Source: Microbispora catharanthi
GTDB lineage: Bacteria > Actinomycetota > Actinomycetes > Streptosporangiales > Streptosporangiaceae
Direction: 5' to 3'
Assembly: GCF_006334915.2 (NCBI RefSeq)
Contig: NZ_VDMA02000009.1
Location: 186,001 to 250,000 of the forward strand
DNA length: 64,000 nt
Positions 48,635 through 57,145 of the stretch are shown piece by piece; position 1 is the first letter of the stretch; the number at the start of each line of letters is the position of its first letter. The translations under genes were made by a program, and so were the position numbers. The notes below the pieces were generated by a model. It saw only the letters and a program-made list of their open reading frames with translations, ran no database searches and had not been told where the DNA came from.

Positions 48635-49237
48635 TTGATTACTCGTACGAGCAGCTCGGCCTCTGGTTCGCGTGGCGCCGGTCGCCTGCTGGCGCGGGGC
48701 GCCGCGGTGGCCGTGACGTGCGCATCTGTGGCGCTGTCGGGTGCGGTCGCGGCGAGCGCCGCCTCGACGAAGACCACCCCGGCCACGCAGGCGGCGAGCC
48801 CGCAGGGCGGGGAGAAGAAGTTCATTCCCTTCCCGCGCCTGGACGCGACGAACATCGTCACGGACTTCACATTCACCGCCGGCGCGACAACCGTCGCCCC
48901 GACCGCATCTCGGACTTTCACCGGCTCCGCGCGCAGGGGTCACGTGTTCGTCAACGACGGTGCCACCTGGACGGACCTGTCGCAGGTCTTCGGAATCGGC
49001 TACTTCTACGACATCGCCCTGGCTCCGTCACCCAGCACGGCGGTCCCGGCCGGGGCGACCGGGATCACGTTCCCGGCCACGGGTGCTCCCGCGGGGCAGG
49101 TCAGGGTCACGGTGCGGAGGGCGGACGGCGCGATCCTCCGCACCGACTGCAGGGTCAGCTCCCTCAGCGGCGCTGGGACAATCGGTACATTCCAGGCGCT
49201 GACCACCGGCAACTGCACCGCCGCGCAGACGGTGTGA
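48635..49237 (+). CDS. Exported protein of unknown function, paralogue 2
   Basis: About 200 residues from TTG 48635; ATG 48620 would add five residues but has no ribosome site, while GGGGGAA stands seven bases before the TTG as in paralogue 1. The signal peptide and the RTFTGSARRGHVFVNDG and YFYDIALAPSPSTA segments align with paralogue 1, as do the two Cys (RTDCRVS, GNCTA). The 5' halves are nearly identical in DNA; the 3' halves have diverged. A tandem duplication followed by divergence is likely. The function is unknown. Confidence 0.75.
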   Translation: MITRTSSSASGSRGAGRLLARGAAVAVTCASVALSGAVAASAASTKTTPATQAASPQGGEKKFIPFPRLDATNIVTDFTFTAGATTVAPTASRTFTGSARRGHVFVNDGATWTDLSQVFGIGYFYDIALAPSPSTAVPAGATGITFPATGAPAGQVRVTVRRADGAILRTDCRVSSLSGAGTIGTFQALTTGNCTAAQTV

Positions 49238-49262
49238 CGGCCGGTCCGGCCAGATAGCAGCC

Positions 49263-49310
49263 AGGGCGGACAGCCCCGGGAGCCCGACGGCTCCCGGGGC
49301 TGTCCGCCCT
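49263..49310 (+). terminator. Perfect 22-bp hairpin terminator
   Basis: The arms 49263-49284 and 49289-49310 are exactly complementary around a four-base loop, 25 bases past the second exported paralogue. It is the longest perfect stem in the window and should be a strong terminator. Confidence 0.92.
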
Positions 49311-49640
49311 CGCGTGTCAGGGCACCGGCGCGCGAGGACGCGGCTACCGCGGGAGCACCTTCCCGCCGGTGAACGAACGCAGCGGCACGGCAGCGGCACG
49401 CAGGCAGGCAAAGGGGCGGAAGGCGCCGATGTGCGGTCTCGGGCGGCGGCTCGGCCGGTATGGGGCGACCGTGGACGGCGGCGCCGATCCCGATGCTGTG
49501 GGGATTGCCACACCGGGCTATTTCGGACCACCCTGCGCGTGGGCGGCACGTCTTGTCGGTCCGGCGGGCTAGTCTGAATCCACTGTGAGGGAGCGAACCG
49601 ATAGAGACACCAGTGTTCCGATGAGTTCGGGGAGGCGTCG
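49311..49640. other. Intergenic region before the helicase gene
   Basis: I see no well-supported gene in this stretch. Near its right end TAGTCT (49570-49575) precedes a 19-codon ORF (GTG 49585 to TGA 49644) that overlaps the helicase start as TTGA. Confidence 0.45.
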
Positions 49641-51398
49641 TTGAGCGTTTCGGCCGCGTCCCACCTCTCCCCGTCCTACCCCGACAGAGCCGCCTGGGGC
49701 ACCGCCCCGAAGCTGCGCGCATGGCAGCAGCAGGCCTACGACCTCTACTTCAGCCGTGAGCCGCGCGACTTCCTGACCGTCGCCACCCCCGGCGCCGGCA
49801 AGACGACGTACGCGCTGCGGATCGCCAGCGAACTGCTCAGCCGCGGGGTCGTGCGCGCGCTGACGATCGTCACCCCCACCGAGCACCTCAAGCGGCAGTG
49901 GGCCGACGCCGCGGCCCGGGTCGGGATCGGCATCGACCCCGAGTTCAAGAACAGCCAGGGCGCCACCTCGCGCGACTACGTCGGGGTCGCGGTCACCTAC
50001 GCGCAGATCGCGATGCACCCGGCGCTGCATCGGGCCCGCACCGAGGCGCGCAAGACTCTGGTGATCTTCGACGAGATCCACCACGCCGGCGACGCGAAGT
50101 CGTGGGGCGACGGCGTCCGCGAGGCGTTCGAGCCCGCGACCAGACGACTCGCGCTGACCGGCACGCCCTTCCGGTCCGACGACAGCCCGATCCCGTTCGT
50201 CACCTACGTCGAGGACGGCGAGGGGGCGATGCGGAGCGTCTCCGACTACTCCTACGGGTACGGCCCGGCTCTGGCCGACAACGTCGTCCGGCCGGTCATC
50301 TTCCTGGCGTACTCGGGAGAGATGAAGTGGCGCACCCGCGCGGGCGACGAGATCGCCGCCACTCTCGGCACGCCGCTGACCAAGGACCAGCTCTCGCAGG
50401 CGTGGCGGGCCGCCCTCGACCCCAAGGGCGACTGGATCCGCCAGGTCATCCACGCGGCCGACCGCCGTCTCACCGAGGTGCGGCGGGGCGTTCCCGACGC
50501 GGGCGGGCTGGTCATCGCCTCCGACCACGAGTCGGCCCGCGCCTACGCCCGGCACATCCGCACGGTGACCGGGGAGGGGGCGGAGGTCGTGCTCTCCGAC
50601 GACCCGGGCGCCTCCAAGAAGATCAAGGACTTCGCCGGCTCCGACCGGCGCTGGCTGGTCGCGGTCAGGATGGTCTCCGAGGGCGTCGACATTCCCCGGC
50701 TGTGCGTCGGGGTCTACGCCACGAGCACCTCGACCCCGCTGTTCTTCGCCCAGGCCGTCGGGCGTTTCGTCCGCGCCCGCAAGCGGGGGGAGACCGCGTC
50801 GGTCTTCCTGCCCTCGGTGCCCGTCCTGATGGGCCTCGCGGGCGAGATGGAGGCCGAGCGCGACCACGTGCTGGGCCGCCGCCGCGACGAGGACGGCCTC
50901 GACGACATGCTGCTCGAACAGGCCCAGCAGGAGAAGAAGCAGCCCGACGCGCTCGGCGACGAGCTGCCCTTCCAGACGCTGGAGGCGTCCGCCACCTTCG
51001 ACCGGGTGCTGTTCGACGGCGGCGAGTTCGGCACCGCCGCCGCGCCCGGCTCGCCCGAGGAGGAGGACTTCATCGGCCTGCCCGGCCTGCTGGAGCCCGA
51101 CCAGGTGGCCTCACTGCTGCGCAAGCGCCAGGCCGACCAGCAGGCGGCCAAGCGCAAGACCAAGAAGGGGAGCGAGGACAGCGCCCCCGCCCTCGCGCCG
51201 CACGAGCAGCTCGCCGAGCTCCGCAAGGAGCTGAACGGCCTCGTCGGCGCGTGGAACCACCGCACCGGCCAGCCGCACGGCGTCATCCACGCCGAGCTGC
51301 GCCGCGCCTGCGGCGGCCCCGCCATCGCCCAGGCCACCGCCGAGCAGGTCCGCGAACGCATCGCGATGATCCGCAAGTGGGCCACCCAGCGCAGGTGA
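49641..51398 (+). CDS. DEAD/DEAH-box helicase
   Basis: A 585-residue superfamily 2 helicase. Walker A is TPGAGKTT (about residues 49-56), the DEAH-type motif II is FDEIHHAG, motif III lies in LALTGTPFRSD, and motif VI is QAVGRFVRARK. The C-terminal 180 residues are charged and end with a helical domain (AELRKELNGLVGAWNHRTGQPHG) conserved in the actinobacterial RadD-like group. TTG 49641 is taken as the start because GGGGAGG lies five bases upstream. A role in DNA repair or RNA metabolism is unproven. Confidence 0.88.
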   Translation: MSVSAASHLSPSYPDRAAWGTAPKLRAWQQQAYDLYFSREPRDFLTVATPGAGKTTYALRIASELLSRGVVRALTIVTPTEHLKRQWADAAARVGIGIDPEFKNSQGATSRDYVGVAVTYAQIAMHPALHRARTEARKTLVIFDEIHHAGDAKSWGDGVREAFEPATRRLALTGTPFRSDDSPIPFVTYVEDGEGAMRSVSDYSYGYGPALADNVVRPVIFLAYSGEMKWRTRAGDEIAATLGTPLTKDQLSQAWRAALDPKGDWIRQVIHAADRRLTEVRRGVPDAGGLVIASDHESARAYARHIRTVTGEGAEVVLSDDPGASKKIKDFAGSDRRWLVAVRMVSEGVDIPRLCVGVYATSTSTPLFFAQAVGRFVRARKRGETASVFLPSVPVLMGLAGEMEAERDHVLGRRRDEDGLDDMLLEQAQQEKKQPDALGDELPFQTLEASATFDRVLFDGGEFGTAAAPGSPEEEDFIGLPGLLEPDQVASLLRKRQADQQAAKRKTKKGSEDSAPALAPHEQLAELRKELNGLVGAWNHRTGQPHGVIHAELRRACGGPAIAQATAEQVRERIAMIRKWATQRR

Positions 51399-51569
51399 CC
51401 CCCGCCGGGCCCGCCTGCCCCGCAGTCTGAGGCGGCGCGCCCGGCCTGCCCAGCACGCGGTCCGAGCCCGGATGCCGGGCGGGCCGGTCTCTTCCGTGAT
51501 TTCGTCTGTCATCCGATCCCGCCTCCCGGGGCGTAGTCATCGCCGGAGACGACGAGACGGAGATGATCG

Positions 51570-52070
51570 ATGGACGACGGGTTCGCCGAATACGTGGCAC
51601 AGCGGCATCTACGGCTGTGCCGGATGGCGTATCTCCTCGCCCGGGACTGGGGTACGGCCGAGGACCTGGTGCAGACCGCGCTGGCGAAAGCATGGGTCGC
51701 CTGGCGGCGGATCGAGGGCAACCCCGACCCCTACGTCTATCGCATCATCGTGAACACCCACGCCTCCTGGTGGCGCAGGCGCTGGCGCGGGGAGATCCCG
51801 GCCGAGACGATTCCCGAGGCGGCCGACCCCCGCGACGCGGCGGCGGAGGTGGCCGATCAGGTCGCGCTGTGGAGCGCGATCGGCGCGCTCTCCCCGCGGC
51901 AGCGCGCGGTGATCGTCCTCCACTACTACGAGGGACGGACGCTCACCCAGGTCGCCGACATCGTCGGCTGCTCACTGGGAGCGGTGAAGACCCAGCTCAG
52001 CCGGGCCCTCGGCCGCCTTCGCGTCGATCCGGACATCCAGACCATGACCATGGAGAGGGCCCAGCGATGA
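51570..52070 (+). CDS. ECF RNA polymerase sigma factor, SigE family
   Basis: A 166-residue ECF sigma factor. Region 2 is YLLARDWGTAEDLVQTALAKAW; region 4 is ALSPRQRAVIVLHYYEGRTLTQVADIVGCSLGAVKTQLSRALGRLR. The layout matches the actinobacterial SigE-70 family. Its stop overlaps the start of the next gene (ATGA), which encodes the likely membrane regulator. ATG 51570 follows ACGGAG. Confidence 0.92.
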   Translation: MDDGFAEYVAQRHLRLCRMAYLLARDWGTAEDLVQTALAKAWVAWRRIEGNPDPYVYRIIVNTHASWWRRRWRGEIPAETIPEAADPRDAAAEVADQVALWSAIGALSPRQRAVIVLHYYEGRTLTQVADIVGCSLGAVKTQLSRALGRLRVDPDIQTMTMERAQR

Positions 52071-52894
52071 GGTACACCGAGAGCGACCTGCGCACGCTGC
52101 TGCATGAGCACGGCCGGGAACGCGACGGCGGGGAACCGGCCGCCCCTCTCGACGCGATCGTGCGGCGGGGCCGACGCATGCGCCGGACTCGGCGGGCCGC
52201 GACGGCCGGAGCCGCGGTGGCCTTCACGGTCGCCGCCTTCGCGCTGGGAAACGGCCTGCTGATCGGCCGCTCCGGGGCCGACCGGACGACGGTCGCCGCG
52301 CGGCCCACCGGCTCCGCCCAGCCCGCGCGCTGGCCGAAGCTCCCCGACAGGTTTCCCGTGGTGCTGGGAGCCGAGAAGTTCGACCTCCGTCCCATCTATA
52401 CAGGGCGGTTCGAGACGGTGGGCGCCGGGCAGAGGTTGACCTTCACCCCGACCAGTTACTCCACCGCGATCAAGGTGGCCTGCGACGACCCGCGAGCGTG
52501 GGTCGTCGTGGCGATGCCGCTCAAGGGCGGCGAGACGGGCGGCTCGGCCGGACGGTGCGGGGAGTCGGTGGGCGGGCACCACGACCGGAAGTCGGCGCCG
52601 TCCGGCTGGCTGAAACGCCCGCAGTCCATCCAGGTCTGGGTCTTCCCCGCGGACGCTCCGATACGGGAGGTGGCGTGCCGGAAGATGCCGGAGGAGTGCG
52701 ACGAGTCCGTGCAGGGCCGGGCGTTGCTGCGCCCCGAGGTGCGCGACCAGCTGTCCGCCATGGCCGGCGGACAACCGGGCCGGTGGACCGCCGCGATCTA
52801 TGACCGGGCCGGCAAGCGTCCGCCTCTGCCGGACGGCGGACCTCTGCCGGACGCCGGCAGCCCGTTCGCAAGCACATCGACGCCGGCCGGCTGA
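52067..52894 (+). CDS. Membrane-anchored partner of the SigE-family sigma factor
   Basis: A 275-residue protein coupled to the sigma gene. The N-terminal cytosolic part (YTESDLRTLLHEHGRE) resembles sigma-associated proteins; one helix (AATAGAAVAFTVAAFALGNGLL, about residues 40-61) anchors an extracytoplasmic domain with four Cys. It is a plausible anti-sigma or signal receptor, without a recognisable zinc anti-sigma motif. Confidence 0.75.
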   Translation: MRYTESDLRTLLHEHGRERDGGEPAAPLDAIVRRGRRMRRTRRAATAGAAVAFTVAAFALGNGLLIGRSGADRTTVAARPTGSAQPARWPKLPDRFPVVLGAEKFDLRPIYTGRFETVGAGQRLTFTPTSYSTAIKVACDDPRAWVVVAMPLKGGETGGSAGRCGESVGGHHDRKSAPSGWLKRPQSIQVWVFPADAPIREVACRKMPEECDESVQGRALLRPEVRDQLSAMAGGQPGRWTAAIYDRAGKRPPLPDGGPLPDAGSPFASTSTPAG

Positions 52895-52916
52895 GACCGA
52901 ACGGGCGGTGGCCGCG

Positions 52917-53561
52917 TCAGGAGGTGCGGGAGCGCAACGGGATCCTGTCGCCGGTGTGGCCGTTGATCGCCACGTAACGCCGGTGGTGCCGGGTGGCCGG
53001 GCTGAGCCGGAGGCTGAGGGAGGCCATGCCCTGCTCCACGCGTACGGGAACGTTGTGCGCTCCCTCGTGCTGCCTCGCCTCGACGCCCTCGCGCACCCAG
53101 ATGCGCAGCCGGTGCCCGGCCTGGTGGACGGCCACCGTCGCCGTGTCGCACTGCGCGGGCGACGCGGGCCAGTACACCGTGAGGCCGTGCAGGGCCCTGC
53201 CGTGGAACGACAGTCGTACGGCCTCGGGGTTGGGGACGCGGGAGTCGCAGGAGGGAGGGCCGCCCTGTGTCGGTGCCGGTGCCGGAGACGGTGTCGCGGC
53301 CGTCGCCACCCGAGGGGGCTGCGCGGCCTGGTCGCCCGCCGGTTGATCGGCGTCGGCGCGTGGGTCGCGTACGGCGACCGTCTGGGCGGGGACCCGGGCG
53401 GACTCCTGGCCGAATCCCACGACCATCGTGACCGCCTGCAGGGCCGCCAGCGTCAGCGCGCCCGTGACGCGGAGCACGCCCCGGTGGCCGCGGCCGAAGA
53501 GCAGCCAGATGCAGACCGGGGTCAGGACGAGCCAGGTGAGGCCGAGCAGGAACGCGAACAT
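52917..53561 (-). CDS. Membrane protein of unknown function
   Basis: A 214-residue protein from ATG 53561: two membrane helices (MFAFLLGLTWLVLTPVCIW and TGALTLAALQAVTMVVGFG), then a Pro/Ala-rich stretch and an extracytoplasmic domain with paired Cys. No family is recognised. An ATG at 53630 would add 23 residues including a rare TTA codon, and I judge that stretch to be promoter. It converges with the sigma partner gene. Confidence 0.55.
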   Translation of the reverse strand: MFAFLLGLTWLVLTPVCIWLLFGRGHRGVLRVTGALTLAALQAVTMVVGFGQESARVPAQTVAVRDPRADADQPAGDQAAQPPRVATAATPSPAPAPTQGGPPSCDSRVPNPEAVRLSFHGRALHGLTVYWPASPAQCDTATVAVHQAGHRLRIWVREGVEARQHEGAHNVPVRVEQGMASLSLRLSPATRHHRRYVAINGHTGDRIPLRSRTS

Positions 53562-53687
53562 CGGGGCCGCCAATCCACGAAGGGTCGTCGCTCTAGGTAA
53601 TACACCCGTGACGCTTCGTGGTGAAGACATTGACGTCTGATCCGGCGCGTGTCCCGGCTCAGCCGCCCGGGTCGCCGGATTCGCGGA

Positions 53688-54260
53688 TCAGGAGCGGAGG
53701 ACGGGCTCCCCGGTGAGCTCCACCCCGGCCTCGGCGAGGCGGGCGAGCGCCGACTCGGTCGTCTCCCTGGCCACGCCGGCCGTCAGGTCCAGCAGGACCC
53801 GTACGGCGAAGCCTCCTGCCGCCGCGTCGACGGCGGTGGCCCGGACGCAGTGGTCGGTGGCGATGCCGACGACGTCGACGGCCTCCACGCCGCGCTCGCG
53901 CAGCCACGCGGCCAGGCCCGCGCCGTCGGCGGTGGCGCCCTCGAACCCGCTGTAGGCCGCCTGCCGCGCGCCCTTGCTGAAGACCTCTTCGACCTTCGCG
54001 GTGTCGAAGGCCGGGTGGAAGTCGGCGCCGGAAGTGCCCACCACGCAGTGCGGCGGCCAGGAGTCCACGAAGTCGGGCTCGGCCGCGAAATGGGCCCCGG
54101 GATCGACGTGGTAGTCGCGGGTGGCGACCACGTGGTCGTACGCGTGCTCGTGGACGTGCCGGCTGATCGCGGCGGCCACCTCGGCGCCGCCGCCGACCGG
54201 CAGGCTGCCGCCCTCGCAGAAGTCGTTCTGCACGTCCACGACGACGAGCGCGGTCTTCAT
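53688..54260 (-). CDS. pncA: Nicotinamidase
   Basis: A 190-residue isochorismatase-fold enzyme that hydrolyses nicotinamide to nicotinate for NAD salvage. The triad is D9, K96 and C138 (VVVDVQNDF, VFSKGARQ, GIATDHCVRAT); metal ligands D49, H51 and H57 sit in TRDYHVDPGAHF. It follows pncB by 64 bases on the same strand, giving a two-step route from nicotinamide to nicotinate mononucleotide. Confidence 0.95.
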   Translation of the reverse strand: MKTALVVVDVQNDFCEGGSLPVGGGAEVAAAISRHVHEHAYDHVVATRDYHVDPGAHFAAEPDFVDSWPPHCVVGTSGADFHPAFDTAKVEEVFSKGARQAAYSGFEGATADGAGLAAWLRERGVEAVDVVGIATDHCVRATAVDAAAGGFAVRVLLDLTAGVARETTESALARLAEAGVELTGEPVLRS

Positions 54261-54324
54261 GGGGTCACCTCACAGTGGCGATCACGGAGGACCGGCGTCG
54301 TCCTCATGCGCCGGTCCCCCGCGA

Positions 54325-55608
54325 TCACTTGAAGATAGTAGGGACTGCGGGGTCTCCGGGGGAGAGGCTGCACGCCTCCAGTGGCAACTCGGCCAAAGTC
54401 GCCCGGTGGCGGTCGCGCGCGGCCTCCAGGCTCTCGCGCTCGACGACCTTGCCGTCCCGCACGAGTTCGGCCAGCAGCGGGCGGTCCTCCGTCTCCACCG
54501 GCTCGCGGGTGACGACCTCGGCGGTCGCCGTGCCGCCGCTGGTCCTGCGGTAGGCCCACTTGCGCCCGCCGACGCTCGGCTTGCCGACCGACGCCTTGGC
54601 GACCGGCTGGAGCCGTCCCGTGTGGTCCTCCCGTGCGACGAGCTTGTAGACGAGGCTGGCCGTCGGATGGCCGGAACCCGTGGACAGGGCGGTGCCGACG
54701 CCGTAGGCGTCAACCGGCGCCGCGGCCAGCGCCGCGATCGCGAACTCGTCCAGGTCGCCGGTGACGACGATCCGTGTGCGGCTCGCGCCCAGCTCGTCGA
54801 GCAGGCGGCGCACCTCAACCGCCACGACCGCGAGGTCGCCGGAGTCGATGCGCACCGCGCCGAGGTCGGGCCCGGCCAGCTCCACCGCGGTGCGTACCGC
54901 CTCCGCCACGTCGTAGGTGTCCACGAGCAGAGTGGTGCCGAGCCCGAGGGAGTCGATCTGGGCCCGGAAGGCGTCCTTCTCCGAGTCGTGCAGGAGGGTG
55001 AACGCGTGGGCGGCGGTGCCGGCGGTCGGCACGCCGTGCAGGTGGCCGGCCATGAGGTTGGAGGTGGAGGTGAAGCCGCACAGGTAGGCCGCCCTGGCGG
55101 CGGCGACCGCGGCGTACTCGTGGGTGCGGCGCGAGCCCATCTCGATCAGCGGCCGGTCGCCGGCCGCCTGGGCCATCCGGGAGGCGGCCGCCGCGATCGC
55201 GCAGTCGTGGTTGAGTATCGACAGGGCCACGGTCTCCAGCAGCACGGCCTCGGCGAACGTCCCCTCCACCACCATGATCGGTGAGCCGGGGAAGAACGCC
55301 TCGCCCTCGCGGTAGCCGTACACGTTGCCCGAGAAGCGGTAGCCGGCGAGGAACTCGCCGGTGGGCTCGTCCACGATCCCGGAGGAGCACAGGAACTCGA
55401 TGTCCTGCTCCTCGAAGCGGAAGTCCTCGAGCGCGTCGAGGAACCGTCCGGTGCCGGCCACCACCCCGTAGCGCCGTCCCCCCGGCAGTCGCCGGGCGAA
55501 CACCTCGAAGACCGCCCGCCGGTGGGCCGCGCCACTGGCGAGCGCGGCCTGCAGCATCGTCAGTTCGTACTGGTCGGTCAGCAGGGCCGTGCCCGTGGTC
55601 ATGCGCAC
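54325..55608 (-). CDS. pncB: Nicotinate phosphoribosyltransferase
   Basis: A 427-residue enzyme joining nicotinate to PRPP. It has [15 protein letters not shown] at the N terminus, the [21 protein letters not shown] motif, and [20 protein letters not shown] with [10 protein letters not shown] forming the phosphate site. GTG 55608 is chosen because TAGTCT lies seven bases upstream, giving a leaderless message; ATG 55602 is two codons in. It is divergent from clpS across 39 bases. Confidence 0.92.
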   Translation of the reverse strand: MRMTTGTALLTDQYELTMLQAALASGAAHRRAVFEVFARRLPGGRRYGVVAGTGRFLDALEDFRFEEQDIEFLCSSGIVDEPTGEFLAGYRFSGNVYGYREGEAFFPGSPIMVVEGTFAEAVLLETVALSILNHDCAIAAAASRMAQAAGDRPLIEMGSRRTHEYAAVAAARAAYLCGFTSTSNLMAGHLHGVPTAGTAAHAFTLLHDSEKDAFRAQIDSLGLGTTLLVDTYDVAEAVRTAVELAGPDLGAVRIDSGDLAVVAVEVRRLLDELGASRTRIVVTGDLDEFAIAALAAAPVDAYGVGTALSTGSGHPTASLVYKLVAREDHTGRLQPVAKASVGKPSVGGRKWAYRRTSGGTATAEVVTREPVETEDRPLLAELVRDGKVVERESLEAARDRHRATLAELPLEACSLSPGDPAVPTIFK

Positions 55609-55615
55609 GTGTCGA

Positions 55616-55621
55616 AGACTA
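55616..55621 (-). promoter_or_regulatory. pncB: -10 box for a leaderless pncB mRNA
   Basis: TAGTCT on the minus strand ends seven bases before the GTG at 55608. Confidence 0.5.
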
Positions 55622-55647
55622 CGACGGTCGTGGTGCAGGATGGGTAC

Positions 55648-55935
55648 GTGGGTAGCACAGCTCCAACCGAGGTCGAGCGTCCGTCGTCGGACGTGCGGCC
55701 CGATCTGCCGTGGCTCACGATCGTGTGGAACGACCCGGTCAACCTGATGTCGTACGTCACGTACGTCTTCCAGACCGTGTTCGGCTATCCCCGGCAGAAG
55801 GCCGAGAAGCTGATGATGGACGTCCACCACAAGGGCAAGGCCGTCGTCGCCAGCGGCACCCGGGAGGAGATGGAGCGGGACGTGCAGATCCTTCACTCCT
55901 ACGGCCTGTGGGCGACCGTTCAGCAGGACAAATGA
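55648..55935 (+). CDS. clpS: ATP-dependent Clp protease adaptor ClpS
   Basis: A 95-residue adaptor delivering N-degron substrates to ClpAP/ClpCP. The substrate pocket is intact: [18 protein letters not shown], then [15 protein letters not shown] 55648 follows AGGATGGG and CAGGAT; both a weak ribosome site and a leaderless start are possible. The stop overlaps the DUF2017 start. Confidence 0.93.
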   Translation: MGSTAPTEVERPSSDVRPDLPWLTIVWNDPVNLMSYVTYVFQTVFGYPRQKAEKLMMDVHHKGKAVVASGTREEMERDVQILHSYGLWATVQQDK

Positions 55936-56459
55936 TGAGCACGGGATTTCGGGCGACGCGCGACGGGGTGACCGTCCAACTCGACGCGGGCGAGGTGTCG
56001 ATCCTGCGCTCGCTGGTGTCGCAGGTGCTCGGCCTGGTCGAGCCGGGGACCACCGGCGACGACCCGTTGGAGCGCGCCCTGGGCATCGGCTCGGCGGCCC
56101 CGCCGGCCGACCCCGTGCTCGCGCGGCTGTTCCCCTCGGCGTACGCCGACGACGAGGACGCGGCGCAGGAGTTCCGGCGCTACACGGAGGCGACGCTGCG
56201 CGACGGCAAGCGCGCCGACGCGACCACGCTGCTGGAGACGGCGGCGCCGGGCAGGCTGACGCTGACGGCCGAGCAGGGGCAGGCGTGGCTGCGGGCGATC
56301 AACGACGTCCGCCTCGCGCTCGGCGTGCGGCTGGAGGTCACCGAGGAGGTCCACGAGGAGATCGCCTCGATGTCCGAGGACGACCCTCGCTATCCGGCGT
56401 ACGTGACCTACGACTGGCTGACCTACCTGCAGGACACCCTTGTCAGGGCGCTTTGGTAG
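55935..56459 (+). CDS. DUF2017 protein
   Basis: A 174-residue protein beginning FRATRDGVTVQLDAGEVSILRSLVSQVLGL, typical of DUF2017, which sits between clpS and the JAMM gene in many actinomycetes. The C-terminal YPAYVTYDWLTYLQDTLV is well kept. The function is unknown. ATG 55935 shares its A with the clpS stop; ATG 55932 would add one Met. Its TAG stop is part of the -10 box of the next gene. Confidence 0.88.
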   Translation: MSTGFRATRDGVTVQLDAGEVSILRSLVSQVLGLVEPGTTGDDPLERALGIGSAAPPADPVLARLFPSAYADDEDAAQEFRRYTEATLRDGKRADATTLLETAAPGRLTLTAEQGQAWLRAINDVRLALGVRLEVTEEVHEEIASMSEDDPRYPAYVTYDWLTYLQDTLVRALW

Positions 56460-56462
56460 GTT
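56457..56462 (+). promoter_or_regulatory. mec: -10 box overlapping the DUF2017 stop
   Basis: TAGGTT (56457-56462) begins with the TAG stop of DUF2017 and ends seven bases before the mec ATG, so mec can have its own leaderless promoter inside the cluster. Confidence 0.55.
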
Positions 56463-56469
56463 TCCCAGC

Positions 56470-56886
56470 ATGCTGACGATCTCACGCGAGCTGGTCGACA
56501 AGATCGTGGCCCATGCCCGGGCCGACCACCCCGACGAGGCGTGCGGCGTCGTGGCCGGGCCCGCCGGGTCCGACCGTCCCGAGCGGTTCGTCCCCATGGA
56601 GAACGCCGAGCGTTCCCCGACGTTCTACCGGTTCGACTCGATGGAGCAGTTCCGCGTGTGGCGGGAGATGGACGACCGCGACGAGGTGCCTGTCGTGATC
56701 TACCACTCCCACACCGCCACCGAGGCCTACCCCTCCCGTACGGACATCAGCTACGCCTCCGAGCCCGACGCCCACTATGTGCTGGTGTCGACCGCCTCCG
56801 AGGAGGAGGCGCCCTTCCGGTCCTACCGGATCGTGGACGGTGTCGTGACCGAGGAGGAAGTCAAGATCATAGAGTCGTACGGTTAA
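56470..56886 (+). CDS. mec: JAMM/MPN metalloprotease of the CysO pathway
   Basis: A 138-residue zinc protease. The JAMM motif is complete: E23, then H79-S80-H81 (YHSHTATEAYPSRTD) with S89 and D92. In Mycobacterium tuberculosis the homologue Mec frees cysteine from the CysO-cysteine adduct. Here cysO and cysM follow on the same strand after a 259-base gap, so the role is assigned with good confidence. It may also trim the extra residues of the carrier below. Confidence 0.9.
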   Translation: MLTISRELVDKIVAHARADHPDEACGVVAGPAGSDRPERFVPMENAERSPTFYRFDSMEQFRVWREMDDRDEVPVVIYHSHTATEAYPSRTDISYASEPDAHYVLVSTASEEEAPFRSYRIVDGVVTEEEVKIIESYG

Positions 56887-56889
56887 ACT
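56884..56889 (+). promoter_or_regulatory. -10 box for a leaderless small ORF
   Basis: TAAACT starts in the mec stop codon and ends six bases before the ATG at 56896. Confidence 0.45.
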
Positions 56890-56895
56890 TGAACC

Positions 56896-57024
56896 ATGGC
56901 TAACGATGACGCTCGTCCCGTGTCGTCACCGGCTGTCCTGTCGCGCCGGGTACGCCCGGAATCTCCTGTTCAGGCGTTCCTCTTCGCGCACACGCCGTCT
57001 GTCGTCGTCTACGACTGTCGCTGA
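56896..57024 (+). CDS. Possible 42-residue leader ORF before cysO
   Basis: ATG 56896 to TGA 57024 encodes MANDDARPVSSPAVLSRR... ending VVYDCR. It has a -10-like TAAACT six bases upstream and no ribosome site. Its single Cys is the second residue from the end. Third-codon GC is clearly lower than in neighbouring genes, so a regulatory leader is more likely than a stable protein; chance is possible. Confidence 0.35.
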   Translation: MANDDARPVSSPAVLSRRVRPESPVQAFLFAHTPSVVVYDCR

Positions 57025-57145
57025 ATCCGGCCGCCTGTTCGGCGCCGGGGAAGAAGACCGCTGGAATCGTCGCCCGCCTGCCCCTGTTCAGAGCAGGTGG
57101 ACGCCCACCATAACGACGACCACTGATCAAGGAGATTGAGCCGAC

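Noticed and set aside
53562-53630. 23-residue N-terminal extension of the membrane protein at 52917
   Set aside because: It contains a rare TTA codon, lacks a ribosome site and looks like promoter DNA.
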